DNA from: Bacteroidales bacterium
GTDB lineage: Bacteria; Bacteroidota; Bacteroidia; Bacteroidales; Dysgonomonadaceae
Direction of reading: 5' to 3'
NCBI GenBank assembly: GCA_012518155.1
Contig: JAAYTC010000408.1
Span: 1-17,127 of the forward strand
DNA length: 17,127 nt
A program made the translations under genes and the position numbers. Below are positions 7,746 through 14,596 of the stretch, in pieces (the stretch's first letter is position 1; each line of letters opens with the position of its first letter). Under the pieces are notes generated by a model that was not told where the DNA came from, searched no databases, and saw nothing but the letters and a program-made list of their open reading frames with translations.

Positions 7746-8885
7746 TTAGTCGAACGCGCCCATGCGCAGCATATTCACCTCTTGTTCCGATAGGTAGCGC
7801 CATTTACCGCGAGACAGTTTTTTCTTCGTTAATCCCGCGAAGTACACTCGATCGAGCTTGAGTACCCGGTACCCTAGTTTTTCAAATATCCGCCTTACGA
7901 TGCGGTTTCTCCCCGAGTGTATCTCGATTCCTACCTGAGTAAGGTCCTCCTCTGTAACGTAGCTAATTGCATCCGCGTGAATTTCACCGTCCTCCAGTTC
8001 AATCCCGTCCGCGATTGCCTGCATATGCTCCATGGCCACCGGTTTGTCCAGCCATACTTGATATATTTTTCTTTTCTCGTATTTCGGGTGGGTTAGTTTC
8101 GATGCCAGGTCGCCATCGTTCGTCAACAGCAGTACTCCCGTGGTAGCTCTATCGAGTCTACCCACCGGGTAAATTCGTTCTGATGCAGCACTCTTCACCA
8201 ATTCCATGACAGTTTTCCGGTTCTCCGGGTCATCCGTGGTTGTAACAAACCCTTTTGGTTTATTCAGCAGCACGTACACTTTGCTTTCGAGTTGCACCAC
8301 TTGATTATGGAACATCACCTCATCTGCACGTGTAATTTTGGTGCCCAGTTCGGTAATCACCTCCCCGTTCACCTTCACCACTCCCGCTTGAATAAATTCG
8401 TCTGCCTCCCTCCGTGAGCACACTCCAGCGTTGGCCAGGTACTTATTCAGACGTATTGGCGCATTCGGATCGGCATTTTCTTTATACTTGATCTGCTTGA
8501 ACGGTTTTTTCTTTTTCAGTCTCTTTTTCGGCCCACCTTGTTGCCTGCTACCCGGATGTTGCGATTGGTTTCCCCAGCTTCGGTTACCATAACCACCGCC
8601 TCCCTGTCCTCTTTGCGGTTGAACCCTTTCGCCTACTCTTGGGCGTCTCTTTCTGGGCCCTCCTTCTCCACTTCCGTATGAGCTTCTCTCCTGATTCCCG
8701 TAGCCCCCTCTCTCCTGTTGTTGTCCGTAGTTCGGATTGTGTGGGCGGTATGGCCTCTCGGATTGATACCCATCCTGCTGTGTTCTTCGCTCGTTCGGGT
8801 AGTTTCTGTTTTGGGAACCGTGTCTCTCATTGTTCGCGCTGTGATAACTTCTTCTCGGACGCGACTCGTCGTTGTTTGTTGTCAT
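7746..8885 (-). CDS. rluB: RluB/RsuA-family rRNA pseudouridine synthase with disordered N-terminal extension
   Basis: This is a 379-residue enzyme that isomerises a specific uridine in rRNA. Residues about 143-190 form an S4 RNA-binding domain (RLNKYLANAGVCSRREADEF). The catalytic core of the RsuA/RluB/E/F type follows, with NKPKGFVTT and the catalytic Asp245 in GRLDRATTGVLLLTNDG, then GRNRIVRRIFEKLGYRVLKL. The first 142 residues are low complexity, rich in R, G, Q, N, Y and S with RGG/GGYG-like patches and a K-rich stretch at 120-130. They are probably disordered and RNA-binding. This roughly doubles the non-catalytic part compared with short RsuA-type enzymes; similar tails are familiar in Bacteroidota homologues. 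The exact target nucleotide cannot be told from sequence, so the symbol is tentative. Confidence 0.93.
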   Translation of the reverse strand: MTTNNDESRPRRSYHSANNERHGSQNRNYPNERRTQQDGYQSERPYRPHNPNYGQQQERGGYGNQERSSYGSGEGGPRKRRPRVGERVQPQRGQGGGGYGNRSWGNQSQHPGSRQQGGPKKRLKKKKPFKQIKYKENADPNAPIRLNKYLANAGVCSRREADEFIQAGVVKVNGEVITELGTKITRADEVMFHNQVVQLESKVYVLLNKPKGFVTTTDDPENRKTVMELVKSAASERIYPVGRLDRATTGVLLLTNDGDLASKLTHPKYEKRKIYQVWLDKPVAMEHMQAIADGIELEDGEIHADAISYVTEEDLTQVGIEIHSGRNRIVRRIFEKLGYRVLKLDRVYFAGLTKKKLSRGKWRYLSEQEVNMLRMGAFD

Positions 8886-9137
8886 TGTTGTATTTACTAT
8901 TTACTTTTTGTTTACCATTTAAACCTCACGGTTTTTTCTAACTCTCTTAAGTATTACGTTCGCCTCTAATTTACTATTTGCATCAATACTTGGTTTTCTC
9001 TTCTTTTTTATACCCGCCCTTACAACTCATAGTTTTAGCTTTCAACTTTTCATTCATCTCTAAACTTCACATGTATGGATGCCCTGTTTATTCTCAACTT
9101 TTCATTCGTTTTATCTTTTCGCATCCGAGTGTTGCAT
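8886..9137. other. 252-base T-rich gap between purB and the pseudouridine synthase gene
   Basis: No ORF with recognisable content, no tRNA and no TAnnTTTG box on the minus strand was found here. The plus strand is rich in T and C. Transcription of the downstream gene could be read-through from purB, or could use a promoter not recognisable by eye. Confidence 0.5.
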
Positions 9138-10481
9138 TTATACTCCCGTATAATTTTGGGGGGTAATCCCCTTTAGTTCTTCTTTCACATCGTCGTTAAT
9201 ATTCAGCGTATCGATAAAATTCGAAATACTCTCTTTCGTGATTCGGGTGTTGGTGCGTGTTAGCTCTTTCAATGCCTCGTAGGGTTTCGGGTATCCTTCT
9301 CTTCTTAATATGGTTTGAATTCCTTCTGCCACAACTGCCCAATTATTTTCCAAATCTCTATCAATTGCCTCTCTGTTTATTAACAATTTATCGAGCCCTT
9401 TTGTTGTACTTTTAATTGCAATCAGCGCGTGCGCCATTGGTATTCCTAAATTTCGGGTCACCGTTGAGTCGGTCAAATCGCGCTGCAAGCGAGATATGGG
9501 CAGTTTTGCCGAGAGATGTTCTAGTAACGCGTTAGCAATCCCCAGGTTCCCCTCTGCATTTTCGAAGTCGATCGGGTTCACCTTATGCGGCATAGCCGAT
9601 GAACCCACCTCTCCCTCTTTAATTTTCTGTTTAAAATAGTCCATCGATATATACTGCCATATATCGCGTGTGAGGTCGATCAACACTGTATTAATCCGTT
9701 TCATCGCGTCGAAGGCAGCTGCCAAGGCATCGTAATTGGATATTTGCGTGGTAAACTCCTCTCTTTCCAAATTCAGGTACTTTTTCAGGAAGCTGTTTCC
9801 AAATTCTTTCCAGTCGATACTCGGGTACGCCACCTTATGCGCGTTAAAGTTACCCGTTGCTCCCCCGAATTTAGCCCTATGCGGCACACCTTTCAGCTCG
9901 TTTAATTGATTCTCGATCCGGTATGCAAACACCTTAATTTCCTTACCCAGTCGCGTGGGCGATGCCGGTTGTCCATGAGTCCGCGCCAGCATGGGTATAT
10001 GATTCCATTCCTCGGCAAGCTTGTTCAACCGTTTCACCACATCTTTCATCGCGGGTAGATAAACCTCTTGCAGTGCATCTCTCCACATCATGGGAGTTGC
10101 CGTGTTGTTAACATCCTGCGAAGTTAGTCCAAAGTGAATAAACTCGCTATATTGCACGAGTCCCAGGTCATCAAATTTTTCTTTCAGGAAATATTCTACT
10201 GCTTTCACGTCGTGGTTAGTCACTTTTTCGATCCCTTTTACTTGGGCAGCATCTTTTTCATCAAAACGCGTGTACAACTCCCTCAGTTGCACGAAAACGT
10301 TTTTATCTACACCTTCGAGTGAGGGAATTCCCGCCTCGCATAACGAAATAAAATATTCGATTTCAACCCGTACCCGGTACTTTATTAACGCGAGTTCAGA
10401 AAAAAAGAGGTATAACTCGGCCGTCTTATCCCTGTATCGCCCATCCACGGGTGAAATAGCTGTTAGTTGATCTAAGCTCAT
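9138..10481 (-). CDS. purB: Adenylosuccinate lyase
   Basis: This fumarase/aspartase-superfamily lyase catalyses two purine steps: SAICAR to AICAR plus fumarate, and adenylosuccinate to AMP plus fumarate. Diagnostic segments are SPVDGRYRDKT near the N-terminus, TSQDVNNTA, ARTHGQPASPTRLGKE with the catalytic His, and the flexible signature loop GSSAMPHKVNPIDFENAEG with the catalytic Ser. From ATG 10481 it is 447 residues, close to the roughly 456 of E. coli PurB. The frame stays open to ATG 10577, but that start would lie only a few bases after the predicted transcription start, and the extra 32 residues precede the conserved MSLDQLTAISPVDGRY, so the shorter start is preferred. It is the first gene of the minus-strand housekeeping block. 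Confidence 0.96.
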   Translation of the reverse strand: MSLDQLTAISPVDGRYRDKTAELYLFFSELALIKYRVRVEIEYFISLCEAGIPSLEGVDKNVFVQLRELYTRFDEKDAAQVKGIEKVTNHDVKAVEYFLKEKFDDLGLVQYSEFIHFGLTSQDVNNTATPMMWRDALQEVYLPAMKDVVKRLNKLAEEWNHIPMLARTHGQPASPTRLGKEIKVFAYRIENQLNELKGVPHRAKFGGATGNFNAHKVAYPSIDWKEFGNSFLKKYLNLEREEFTTQISNYDALAAAFDAMKRINTVLIDLTRDIWQYISMDYFKQKIKEGEVGSSAMPHKVNPIDFENAEGNLGIANALLEHLSAKLPISRLQRDLTDSTVTRNLGIPMAHALIAIKSTTKGLDKLLINREAIDRDLENNWAVVAEGIQTILRREGYPKPYEALKELTRTNTRITKESISNFIDTLNINDDVKEELKGITPQNYTGV

Positions 10482-10592
10482 GATTTTTGGTTGCCCATTT
10501 TTTAAATTGCTGAATGGCGGGAAATCACTTTTCTGCACATTCATTACCGTATAACTCCACGAGTGTATTTGTTTCACTACCTTTTTACGCTA

Positions 10593-10600
10593 CAAAAATA
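10593..10600 (-). promoter_or_regulatory. Bacteroidota -7 promoter box (TATTTTTG) for purB
   Basis: On the minus strand 10600-10593 reads TATTTTTG, a match to TAnnTTTG. Transcription would start near 10586 and leave a leader of about 105 bases before ATG 10481. This argues against translation from ATG 10577. No clear -33 TTG was seen. Confidence 0.55.
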
Positions 10601-10651
10601 GGGATAATAATAGAGTCCTAAAAATTTAAATGAAAATATTTGAAGAAAATT

Positions 10652-10681
10652 TTGGAGTGAATTAAAAACAGACTATCTTTG
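10652..10681 (+). promoter_or_regulatory. Promoter for the tRNA-Val transcript (TTG - 19 bases - TATCTTTG)
   Basis: TATCTTTG at 10674-10681 is a perfect TAnnTTTG -7 box, and TTG at 10652-10654 lies 19 bases upstream as a -33 element. Transcription should start near 10687, about 115 bases before the mature tRNA 5' end, producing a long leader that must be removed by RNase P. Confidence 0.75.
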
Positions 10682-10705
10682 CATCGCAATTTCAGAAAGC
10701 AACTC

Positions 10706-10722
10706 AGGGAAAAGCGTTCCCT
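10706..10722 (+). other. Leader hairpin in the tRNA-Val precursor
   Basis: AGGGAA (10706-10711) pairs with TTCCCT (10717-10722) across a five-base loop AAGCG. It lies in the transcribed leader between promoter and tRNA. No T-tract follows, so it is not a terminator. Its role is unknown. Confidence 0.45.
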
Positions 10723-10749
10723 ACGGCTCGACGAAAGGCATTGACATCA

Positions 10750-10783
10750 TTCCGGGCACCTGCCCTACAAGCAGGAGTTCGAC
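10750..10783 (+). pseudogene. Decayed tRNA-Val-like anticodon arm upstream of the intact tRNA
   Basis: This 34-base stretch matches bases 10821-10854 of the intact tRNA-Val at 28 of 34 positions without gaps. The matched part covers the end of the D arm, the anticodon stem CCTGC/GCAGG and the loop (CCTACAA here, CTTACAA in the tRNA), keeping the TAC anticodon triplet. The acceptor, D and T arms are not recognisable. It is most simply a relic of a tandem tRNA-Val copy offset by 71 bases; a retained leader hairpin is the alternative. Confidence 0.6.
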
Positions 10784-10801
10784 AAAATGAAAAAATAAAC
10801 C

Positions 10802-10879
10802 GGGCGTTTAGCTCAGCTGGTTCAGAGCACCTGCCTTACAAGCAGGGGGTCGGCGGTTCAAATCCGTCAACGCCCACCA
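10802..10879 (+). tRNA. tRNA-Val (anticodon UAC)
   Basis: The cloverleaf is complete: acceptor GGGCGTT/AACGCCC, D arm GCTC/GAGC, anticodon stem CCTGC/GCAGG with loop CTTACAA (anticodon TAC, reading GUA and GUN valine codons), variable loop, T arm GGCGG-TTCAAAT-CCGTC, discriminator A at 10876 and an encoded CCA at 10877-10879. It is preceded by its own promoter and leader and followed by a terminator at 10888-10924. Confidence 0.97.
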
Positions 10880-10887
10880 TCAAAATC

Positions 10888-10924
10888 AAGCACTTATCGA
10901 TTTATTTCGGTGAGTGCTTTTTTT
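10888..10924 (+). terminator. Intrinsic terminator after tRNA-Val
   Basis: AAGCACTTATCGA (10888-10900) pairs over 13 positions, including three G-T pairs, with 10907-10919; the loop is TTTATT and seven T residues follow (10918-10924). This is a strong rho-independent terminator for the tRNA. It also lies just past the stop codon of the convergent GH106 gene and may help end that transcript. Confidence 0.88.
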
Positions 10925-10928
10925 ATAT

Positions 10929-13700
10929 TCAGTACGATATTTTACTAAGCGGAATAATACTCACGGGGCTGGTTAAGCCCGACGGGGATATATCCCAATC
11001 ATCAAAACGAATATTGTTATAGTGGACGCTTATAAAATTAATATCTTTGAATATTCGCCAGTTGACGCCCCGCCTATCAAAGTCACGTATGCGGTTAGCA
11101 GGAAGATTAGTCACGTCTATTTCCAAGCTGTTAGAACCTTGCTTGATATATTGCCCTATTTTAAGGGTATAAGGAAGTGACCAGACTAATCCCGCGTCCT
11201 GGCCATTGATATATACGCGGGCACTTTCACATAAAAATCCAAGATCGAGTAGCCAGTTATCCGCTGACTCCGAAATTTCGAAATTAACCGTATAACGACC
11301 CGTCCCTGCATAGACCGTCGCGCTGTCGTGAGGTAACTCTGTCCACGAAAAAGGATTGCCTTTCATGGCGTATTCACCTTCTATCGCGGGCATGCCTTCA
11401 GTAAACCGAAACGACCAATCTCCAAGAAGAACTTTGGGACTACCCTTTTGGTAGAAATTATAGTCCGGATGTTTCACTTTTTTCGAAGTAAAAGTCTTGA
11501 TAATTAACGACTGACCAGGTTCTAGCTGGAGGTAAACATCGATCGTTTCATTTTGTTTTCTGATACGAGCCTTGCCGGATGTACCCGTAAGCGGATCGTA
11601 TATTATCGCCGACTCCGCGTCGACAGATAAATTCACCCAATCGTCCAGATACCGGTTTTGCAACATGGATATAAAATAATGGTGTCCGTCAGCATGTTCT
11701 CTTCGTATTAATTGCACCCCGTGACGGGCCACCAAATCTTCCTGTCGTGCCCCTTCGACCTGTAAAATACGGGAATAATCCGTGCCGTAGATTATCTGGC
11801 CTTTACCAAACGTGAAGCTACCGTATTCCGGGAAACTGTCCGCGGCCGGCAATTCTGACAAAATATTCTTCAACGACATCTGTCGGGAGGCAAGATCCTG
11901 TAACCCTGGAACGTCGGAAGGCAAACGGTCGGCAAAAATTACAGTCGCCCCGTCTCTAGCCAGCTCAACAAGCTTTGAAAGGGTTTCTACAGGAATATAC
12001 CGCACGCTGGGAACAATGAGGGCTTTATATTTTGCCCCGGGAGTTTGTAAATTGTAACCCGAAACTTCAGTAACCTGAAGGTATTTATCGGAAATATAGT
12101 CCGTATCGAAACCCAACGATTGTATATTGTTAACTATATCGAAAAAAGCGGGTAAAATATTCCTCATTCTGTGGATATCAAACATAAGATGTAACCCTTC
12201 ATGTTCTTGCCATATATCATATATGGGCAGGTATAAAAGAAAATCGTTGTCCGGCTCCCCGTATTGAAGGAACGACTGTGTACGGGTAATATAGTCATTC
12301 AACCCTTCGACATCCCAAAAAATAGTATTATTGGTATTCATGTTAACAGAGGCGTAAAACAGCCATCCCGGCCAAGGCACGTCTTTGGGTGAGTACGGCG
12401 AACCATGATAAAACATATGGTTGACCCCGGAGGCAAACATCAGATCCAGCTCGGGTTTCATCTGCGACAAGGAAGTCCTGAAATGTTCGGTAAGCCAAGT
12501 GAATGTTTCTGATGACACCCATTTTTTGCCCGTGATATGTGCCGCTGATGACGCGTATTTAAGTACCGATGGATGCGAATCGTTTTCTTTCATGCCGCTA
12601 TCCACACGCAGGCCCGGGATATCAAAAAACGTGCGCCCGAACGATTCACATTCCGGGATATCTACTGCCGCGTAATAGTCGATGAGATTGCCGGGTGAAC
12701 CATGCGCCTGGTTACGAGTGGTGGCCCCGCGGGAATGCGCCCATTCTGTCCATGGGGTGGTGAATTCATTTAATAATAAATCAGCCAAGGTTTGCCTATA
12801 ATCACAAATTACGCGGGCGGAGGTTTCCGGGTCACCTTCCCTATTAAGTTCCGGGAGAAATTCCTGTAACCTATATCCACGCCGATGTTCAAATTCTTCG
12901 AATAAATTCTCCGACCAATCCGCCCCGTAAACTTCATACGAATCATTAAAAAAGCTATTTGGCCAAGGAGCTTGCGAGGAGGCGAAAGCATTCTCGAAAC
13001 GACTGAGATAACGCGTCAAAACCTCTTTGGAAAAATGATTGATTACCCATCCTTCCCCTCCCGGTGCCGCGCGTTTAACCATCTGTCCCGTCTTACCATT
13101 GATAACAGCCCATATCGTCCATTCTCCGGGAGGAACATCCCAGCACAATATCCCATCTGTGTTCACATGATCGATTATATCGATTTTTTCATCCCTCGAA
13201 TAGGCAATAACAGCGGCTAAAGTAGATACTTCGGCCTGTCTGGGATCATCCGATTCTATTTTCTTCTCGAAACGTGTACCGCCTTTTACCTGGTATTTCT
13301 GAAAGAAAACCTTGCTAGCAGCATCTGCTGCTGACACCGTGGGACCACCGAAGGGCCAGCCCGTACCGGTACTCATATCTATATTCATGCCCAGACGATT
13401 TCCCTCGTCGTGAACATGTTTGTACATATTCATCCATCGCGGTGACAGGTAGTCGATATGACGTTGTTCGTAACCGTTTATCCCATAAATGGGTGTTATT
13501 TCAACCGAACCAATACCGGCATGGTACAGGTCTTCCATGTTGGCTGTCAATCCTGCCGAATCAACCGCGCTGCCAAGCCACCACCAGCGTACGCCTGGTT
13601 TGGTTTCTCGAGTCACTTCAGGCCATGAAACATCGGCAACGTGTGAACAGGAAAATAAAAAAACACTCGAAACAGCGAATAGGATAAAAAGTTTTTTCAT
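10929..13700 (-). CDS. GH106-type alpha-L-rhamnosidase lipoprotein
   Basis: This 923-residue protein matches the glycoside hydrolase family 106 pattern. Its N-terminal catalytic part begins with KPGVRWWWLGSAVDSAGLTA and GIGSVEITPIYGINGYEQRH. The C-terminal jelly-roll, GH2-like sugar-binding part includes GTGRYTVNFEISE, ARVYINGQDAGLVWSLPYT and VTNLPANRIRDFDRRGVNWR. A lipobox ending at Cys18 (FLFSC) makes it a lipoprotein, probably periplasmic or outer-membrane. Candidate acid/base residues are Glu256 (FFNDSYEVYG) and Glu398 (WVSSETFTW), chosen by eye from conserved-looking motifs. Family members remove alpha-L-rhamnose from plant pectins such as rhamnogalacturonan. It is shorter than the roughly 1,100-residue B. 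thetaiotaomicron enzyme BT0986. No SusC/SusD pair or other PUL gene is nearby, so it looks isolated here. No obvious TAnnTTTG promoter was found upstream. Confidence 0.88.
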   Translation of the reverse strand: MKKLFILFAVSSVFLFSCSHVADVSWPEVTRETKPGVRWWWLGSAVDSAGLTANMEDLYHAGIGSVEITPIYGINGYEQRHIDYLSPRWMNMYKHVHDEGNRLGMNIDMSTGTGWPFGGPTVSAADAASKVFFQKYQVKGGTRFEKKIESDDPRQAEVSTLAAVIAYSRDEKIDIIDHVNTDGILCWDVPPGEWTIWAVINGKTGQMVKRAAPGGEGWVINHFSKEVLTRYLSRFENAFASSQAPWPNSFFNDSYEVYGADWSENLFEEFEHRRGYRLQEFLPELNREGDPETSARVICDYRQTLADLLLNEFTTPWTEWAHSRGATTRNQAHGSPGNLIDYYAAVDIPECESFGRTFFDIPGLRVDSGMKENDSHPSVLKYASSAAHITGKKWVSSETFTWLTEHFRTSLSQMKPELDLMFASGVNHMFYHGSPYSPKDVPWPGWLFYASVNMNTNNTIFWDVEGLNDYITRTQSFLQYGEPDNDFLLYLPIYDIWQEHEGLHLMFDIHRMRNILPAFFDIVNNIQSLGFDTDYISDKYLQVTEVSGYNLQTPGAKYKALIVPSVRYIPVETLSKLVELARDGATVIFADRLPSDVPGLQDLASRQMSLKNILSELPAADSFPEYGSFTFGKGQIIYGTDYSRILQVEGARQEDLVARHGVQLIRREHADGHHYFISMLQNRYLDDWVNLSVDAESAIIYDPLTGTSGKARIRKQNETIDVYLQLEPGQSLIIKTFTSKKVKHPDYNFYQKGSPKVLLGDWSFRFTEGMPAIEGEYAMKGNPFSWTELPHDSATVYAGTGRYTVNFEISESADNWLLDLGFLCESARVYINGQDAGLVWSLPYTLKIGQYIKQGSNSLEIDVTNLPANRIRDFDRRGVNWRIFKDINFISVHYNNIRFDDWDISPSGLTSPVSIIPLSKISY

Positions 13701-13790
13701 CGCAAAAATCAGTTTAGACGTTTACAGTACAACTTAGGGCGTTGTGCACATACCTTGTCATAGTCGTGAGCTAGAAATAACCACCGGGCC

Positions 13791-13843
13791 TAACAACCCA
13801 TACTCGAAGAAGACACTCTTCAATAATTTCTTTTGGGTTGTTA
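13791..13843. repeat. 10-bp inverted repeat flanking the end of the CRISPR remnant
   Basis: TAACAACCCA (13791-13800) is the exact reverse complement of TGGGTTGTTA (13834-13843). The right arm includes the first seven bases of CRISPR repeat 1. The 33 bases between hold a nested GAAGA/TCTTC stem. The RNA could fold into a hairpin at the end of the array, or the left arm may be an inverted scrap of repeat. Confidence 0.5.
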
Positions 13844-13850
13844 CTGATCC

Positions 13851-13858
13851 CAAAGATA
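13851..13858 (-). promoter_or_regulatory. Promoter box TATCTTTG inside CRISPR repeat 1
   Basis: Read on the minus strand, 13858-13851 is TATCTTTG, a perfect TAnnTTTG -7 box. Transcription would start about six bases on, near the end of the repeat, and run into the flank at 13836 and below. Repeat-embedded promoters are established for type II-C arrays of Neisseria and Campylobacter; use here is inferred. Confidence 0.5.
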
Positions 13859-13926
13859 CTGAAACTGAAAGCAATTCACAACAAGTTTAGTTGCTGAACT
13901 CGCATTCCCTGTGTTGTTACTGATCC

Positions 13927-13934
13927 CAAAGATA
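13927..13934 (-). promoter_or_regulatory. Promoter box TATCTTTG inside CRISPR repeat 2
   Basis: Minus-strand 13934-13927 is TATCTTTG, at the same repeat position as in repeat 1. It would drive a short RNA beginning in the last bases of repeat 2, through spacer 1 and into repeat 1. The matching place in the truncated third repeat has lost the consensus. Confidence 0.5.
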
Positions 13935-14013
13935 CTGGGAATGAAAGCAATTCACAACTAGTGGGTCGGCTGCCATGTTCGCGGCACCGTTGTTACTGGT
14001 CCAAAAGATGTCG

Positions 14014-14075
14014 GTGGGGATAAAAAAAACCCAATCATCAAAACGAAATTTTTATAGCGGATGCTTGTAAAACTG
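14014..14075 (-). pseudogene. Frameshifted remnant of a second GH106 gene 3' end
   Basis: Bases 14030-14072 match 10994-11037 inside the intact GH106 gene: 39 of 44 aligned positions are identical, with four substitutions and one single-base deletion, and GGGGATA also matches just to the left. The minus strand reads SFTSIRYKN then, after a frame shift, FRFDDW, against NFISVHYNN-IRFDDWDIS in the intact protein. All four substitutions change the residue, as expected for sequence no longer under selection. It abuts the truncated third CRISPR repeat, which points to a deletion junction near 14011. The rest of this second gene is gone. Confidence 0.75.
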
Positions 14076-14091
14076 ACTAAGTCTAGTTTCA

Positions 14092-14340
14092 TCACTTAAG
14101 GTTATCAGCTGTCTTACGGATACGTTCTGCAAAATCATACAATGCAACTTTTAATTGTTCCTTTTCTTCATATGTAAATCCGCCTTTGCCGCCATTTCCA
14201 TCTACCTCATTAATCTTATTATAGATCCAAGAAGACGATTTTCCAAAATATCTCTGAGCTATTTTTGACCAAGTTATATCCAAGGCGATATCTCTCAGAT
14301 GTTCCTTTGTCGACACTTTTTCTGTAATCGCTTTTTCCAT
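14092..14340 (-). CDS. DUF5053-like small protein
   Basis: This is an 82-residue protein resembling the DUF5053 family of small Bacteroidota proteins of unknown function. The shared layout is an N-terminal helix, then TWSKIAQRYFGKSSSWIYNK (a helix-turn-helix-like segment around residues 25-45), INEVDGNGGKGGFTYEEKEQ, and a final amphipathic helix (LKVALYDFAERIRKTADNL). The family is often seen in accessory or mobile DNA; a DNA-binding role is a guess from the HTH-like stretch. It lies downstream of a small acidic ORF and of a 24-base palindrome on the same strand, and next to the CRISPR scar. The start ATG at 14340 is the only in-frame Met near the N-terminus. Confidence 0.75.
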   Translation of the reverse strand: MEKAITEKVSTKEHLRDIALDITWSKIAQRYFGKSSSWIYNKINEVDGNGGKGGFTYEEKEQLKVALYDFAERIRKTADNLK

Positions 14341-14401
14341 ATTGACTTTTTTTAATAGTTAATATTTGAGAAGTCCCTTTCTTAGCGATGAATCACTTTA
14401 G

Positions 14402-14566
14402 TTACTCTTCTCCTTCTTTCTCCTCTGTGGGATCATAATCCTTGGAAAGCAAATTCTCAAAGAGTTCCCTGATGTAAAATTCATAAGTCCAGTCAAAGAA
14501 AATTTTTGACTTTCTATAATTTCTGATCACTTCGATCAGTTCTTTCTCATCTTTTGTCAATTTCAC
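14402..14566 (-). CDS. Possible 54-residue acidic ORF upstream of the DUF5053 gene
   Basis: The minus strand is open from a GTG at 14566 to TAA at 14404-14402. The product begins (M)KLTKDEKELIEVIRNYRKSK, passes through WTYEFYIRELFENLLSKDYD, and has an acidic tail PTEEKEGEE. It reads like a real helical protein rather than random sequence, and it lies 61 bases before the DUF5053 start on the same strand. No ATG is in frame: two overlapping ATGs at 14571 and 14568 are in another frame and meet TGA at once, so either GTG is the start or a small frameshift removed an ATG start. Function is not recognised. Confidence 0.45.
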   Translation of the reverse strand: MKLTKDEKELIEVIRNYRKSKIFFDWTYEFYIRELFENLLSKDYDPTEEKEGEE

Positions 14567-14596
14567 ATCATATTCAGTTTTTAATTACATGATAAA

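Larger units (their letters stand above)
13837..14010 (-). CRISPR. Orphan mini-CRISPR array, type II-C-like, two full repeats and one truncated
   Basis: Repeat 1 (13837-13882) and repeat 2 (13913-13958) are 46 bases long and identical at 43 positions; the three changes cluster at repeat positions 26-29. The spacers are 13883-13912 and 13959-13988, both exactly 30 bases. A third repeat begins at 13989, keeps 20 of its first 22 bases and then diverges. On the minus strand the unit starts GTTGTGAATTGCTTTC and contains TATCTTTG, resembling the 47-base type II-C repeats known from Bacteroides (GTTGTGATTTGCTTTC start, internal GTATCTTTG). The 46-nt repeat and 30-nt spacer sizes also fit type II-C. 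No cas9, cas1 or cas2 is in the window, so any activity would need Cas9 and tracrRNA encoded elsewhere. The strand is inferred from the internal promoter. Confidence 0.85.

Noticed and set aside
10741..11022. 93-residue plus-strand ORF across the tRNA region
   Set aside because: It runs through the intact tRNA-Val and its terminator and into the convergent GH106 gene.
10802..14075. Integrative element inserted at tRNA-Val
   Set aside because: tRNA genes are common att sites, but no integrase is present and no direct repeat of the tRNA 3' end was found downstream. The 43-base direct repeat is GH106 coding sequence, not tRNA.
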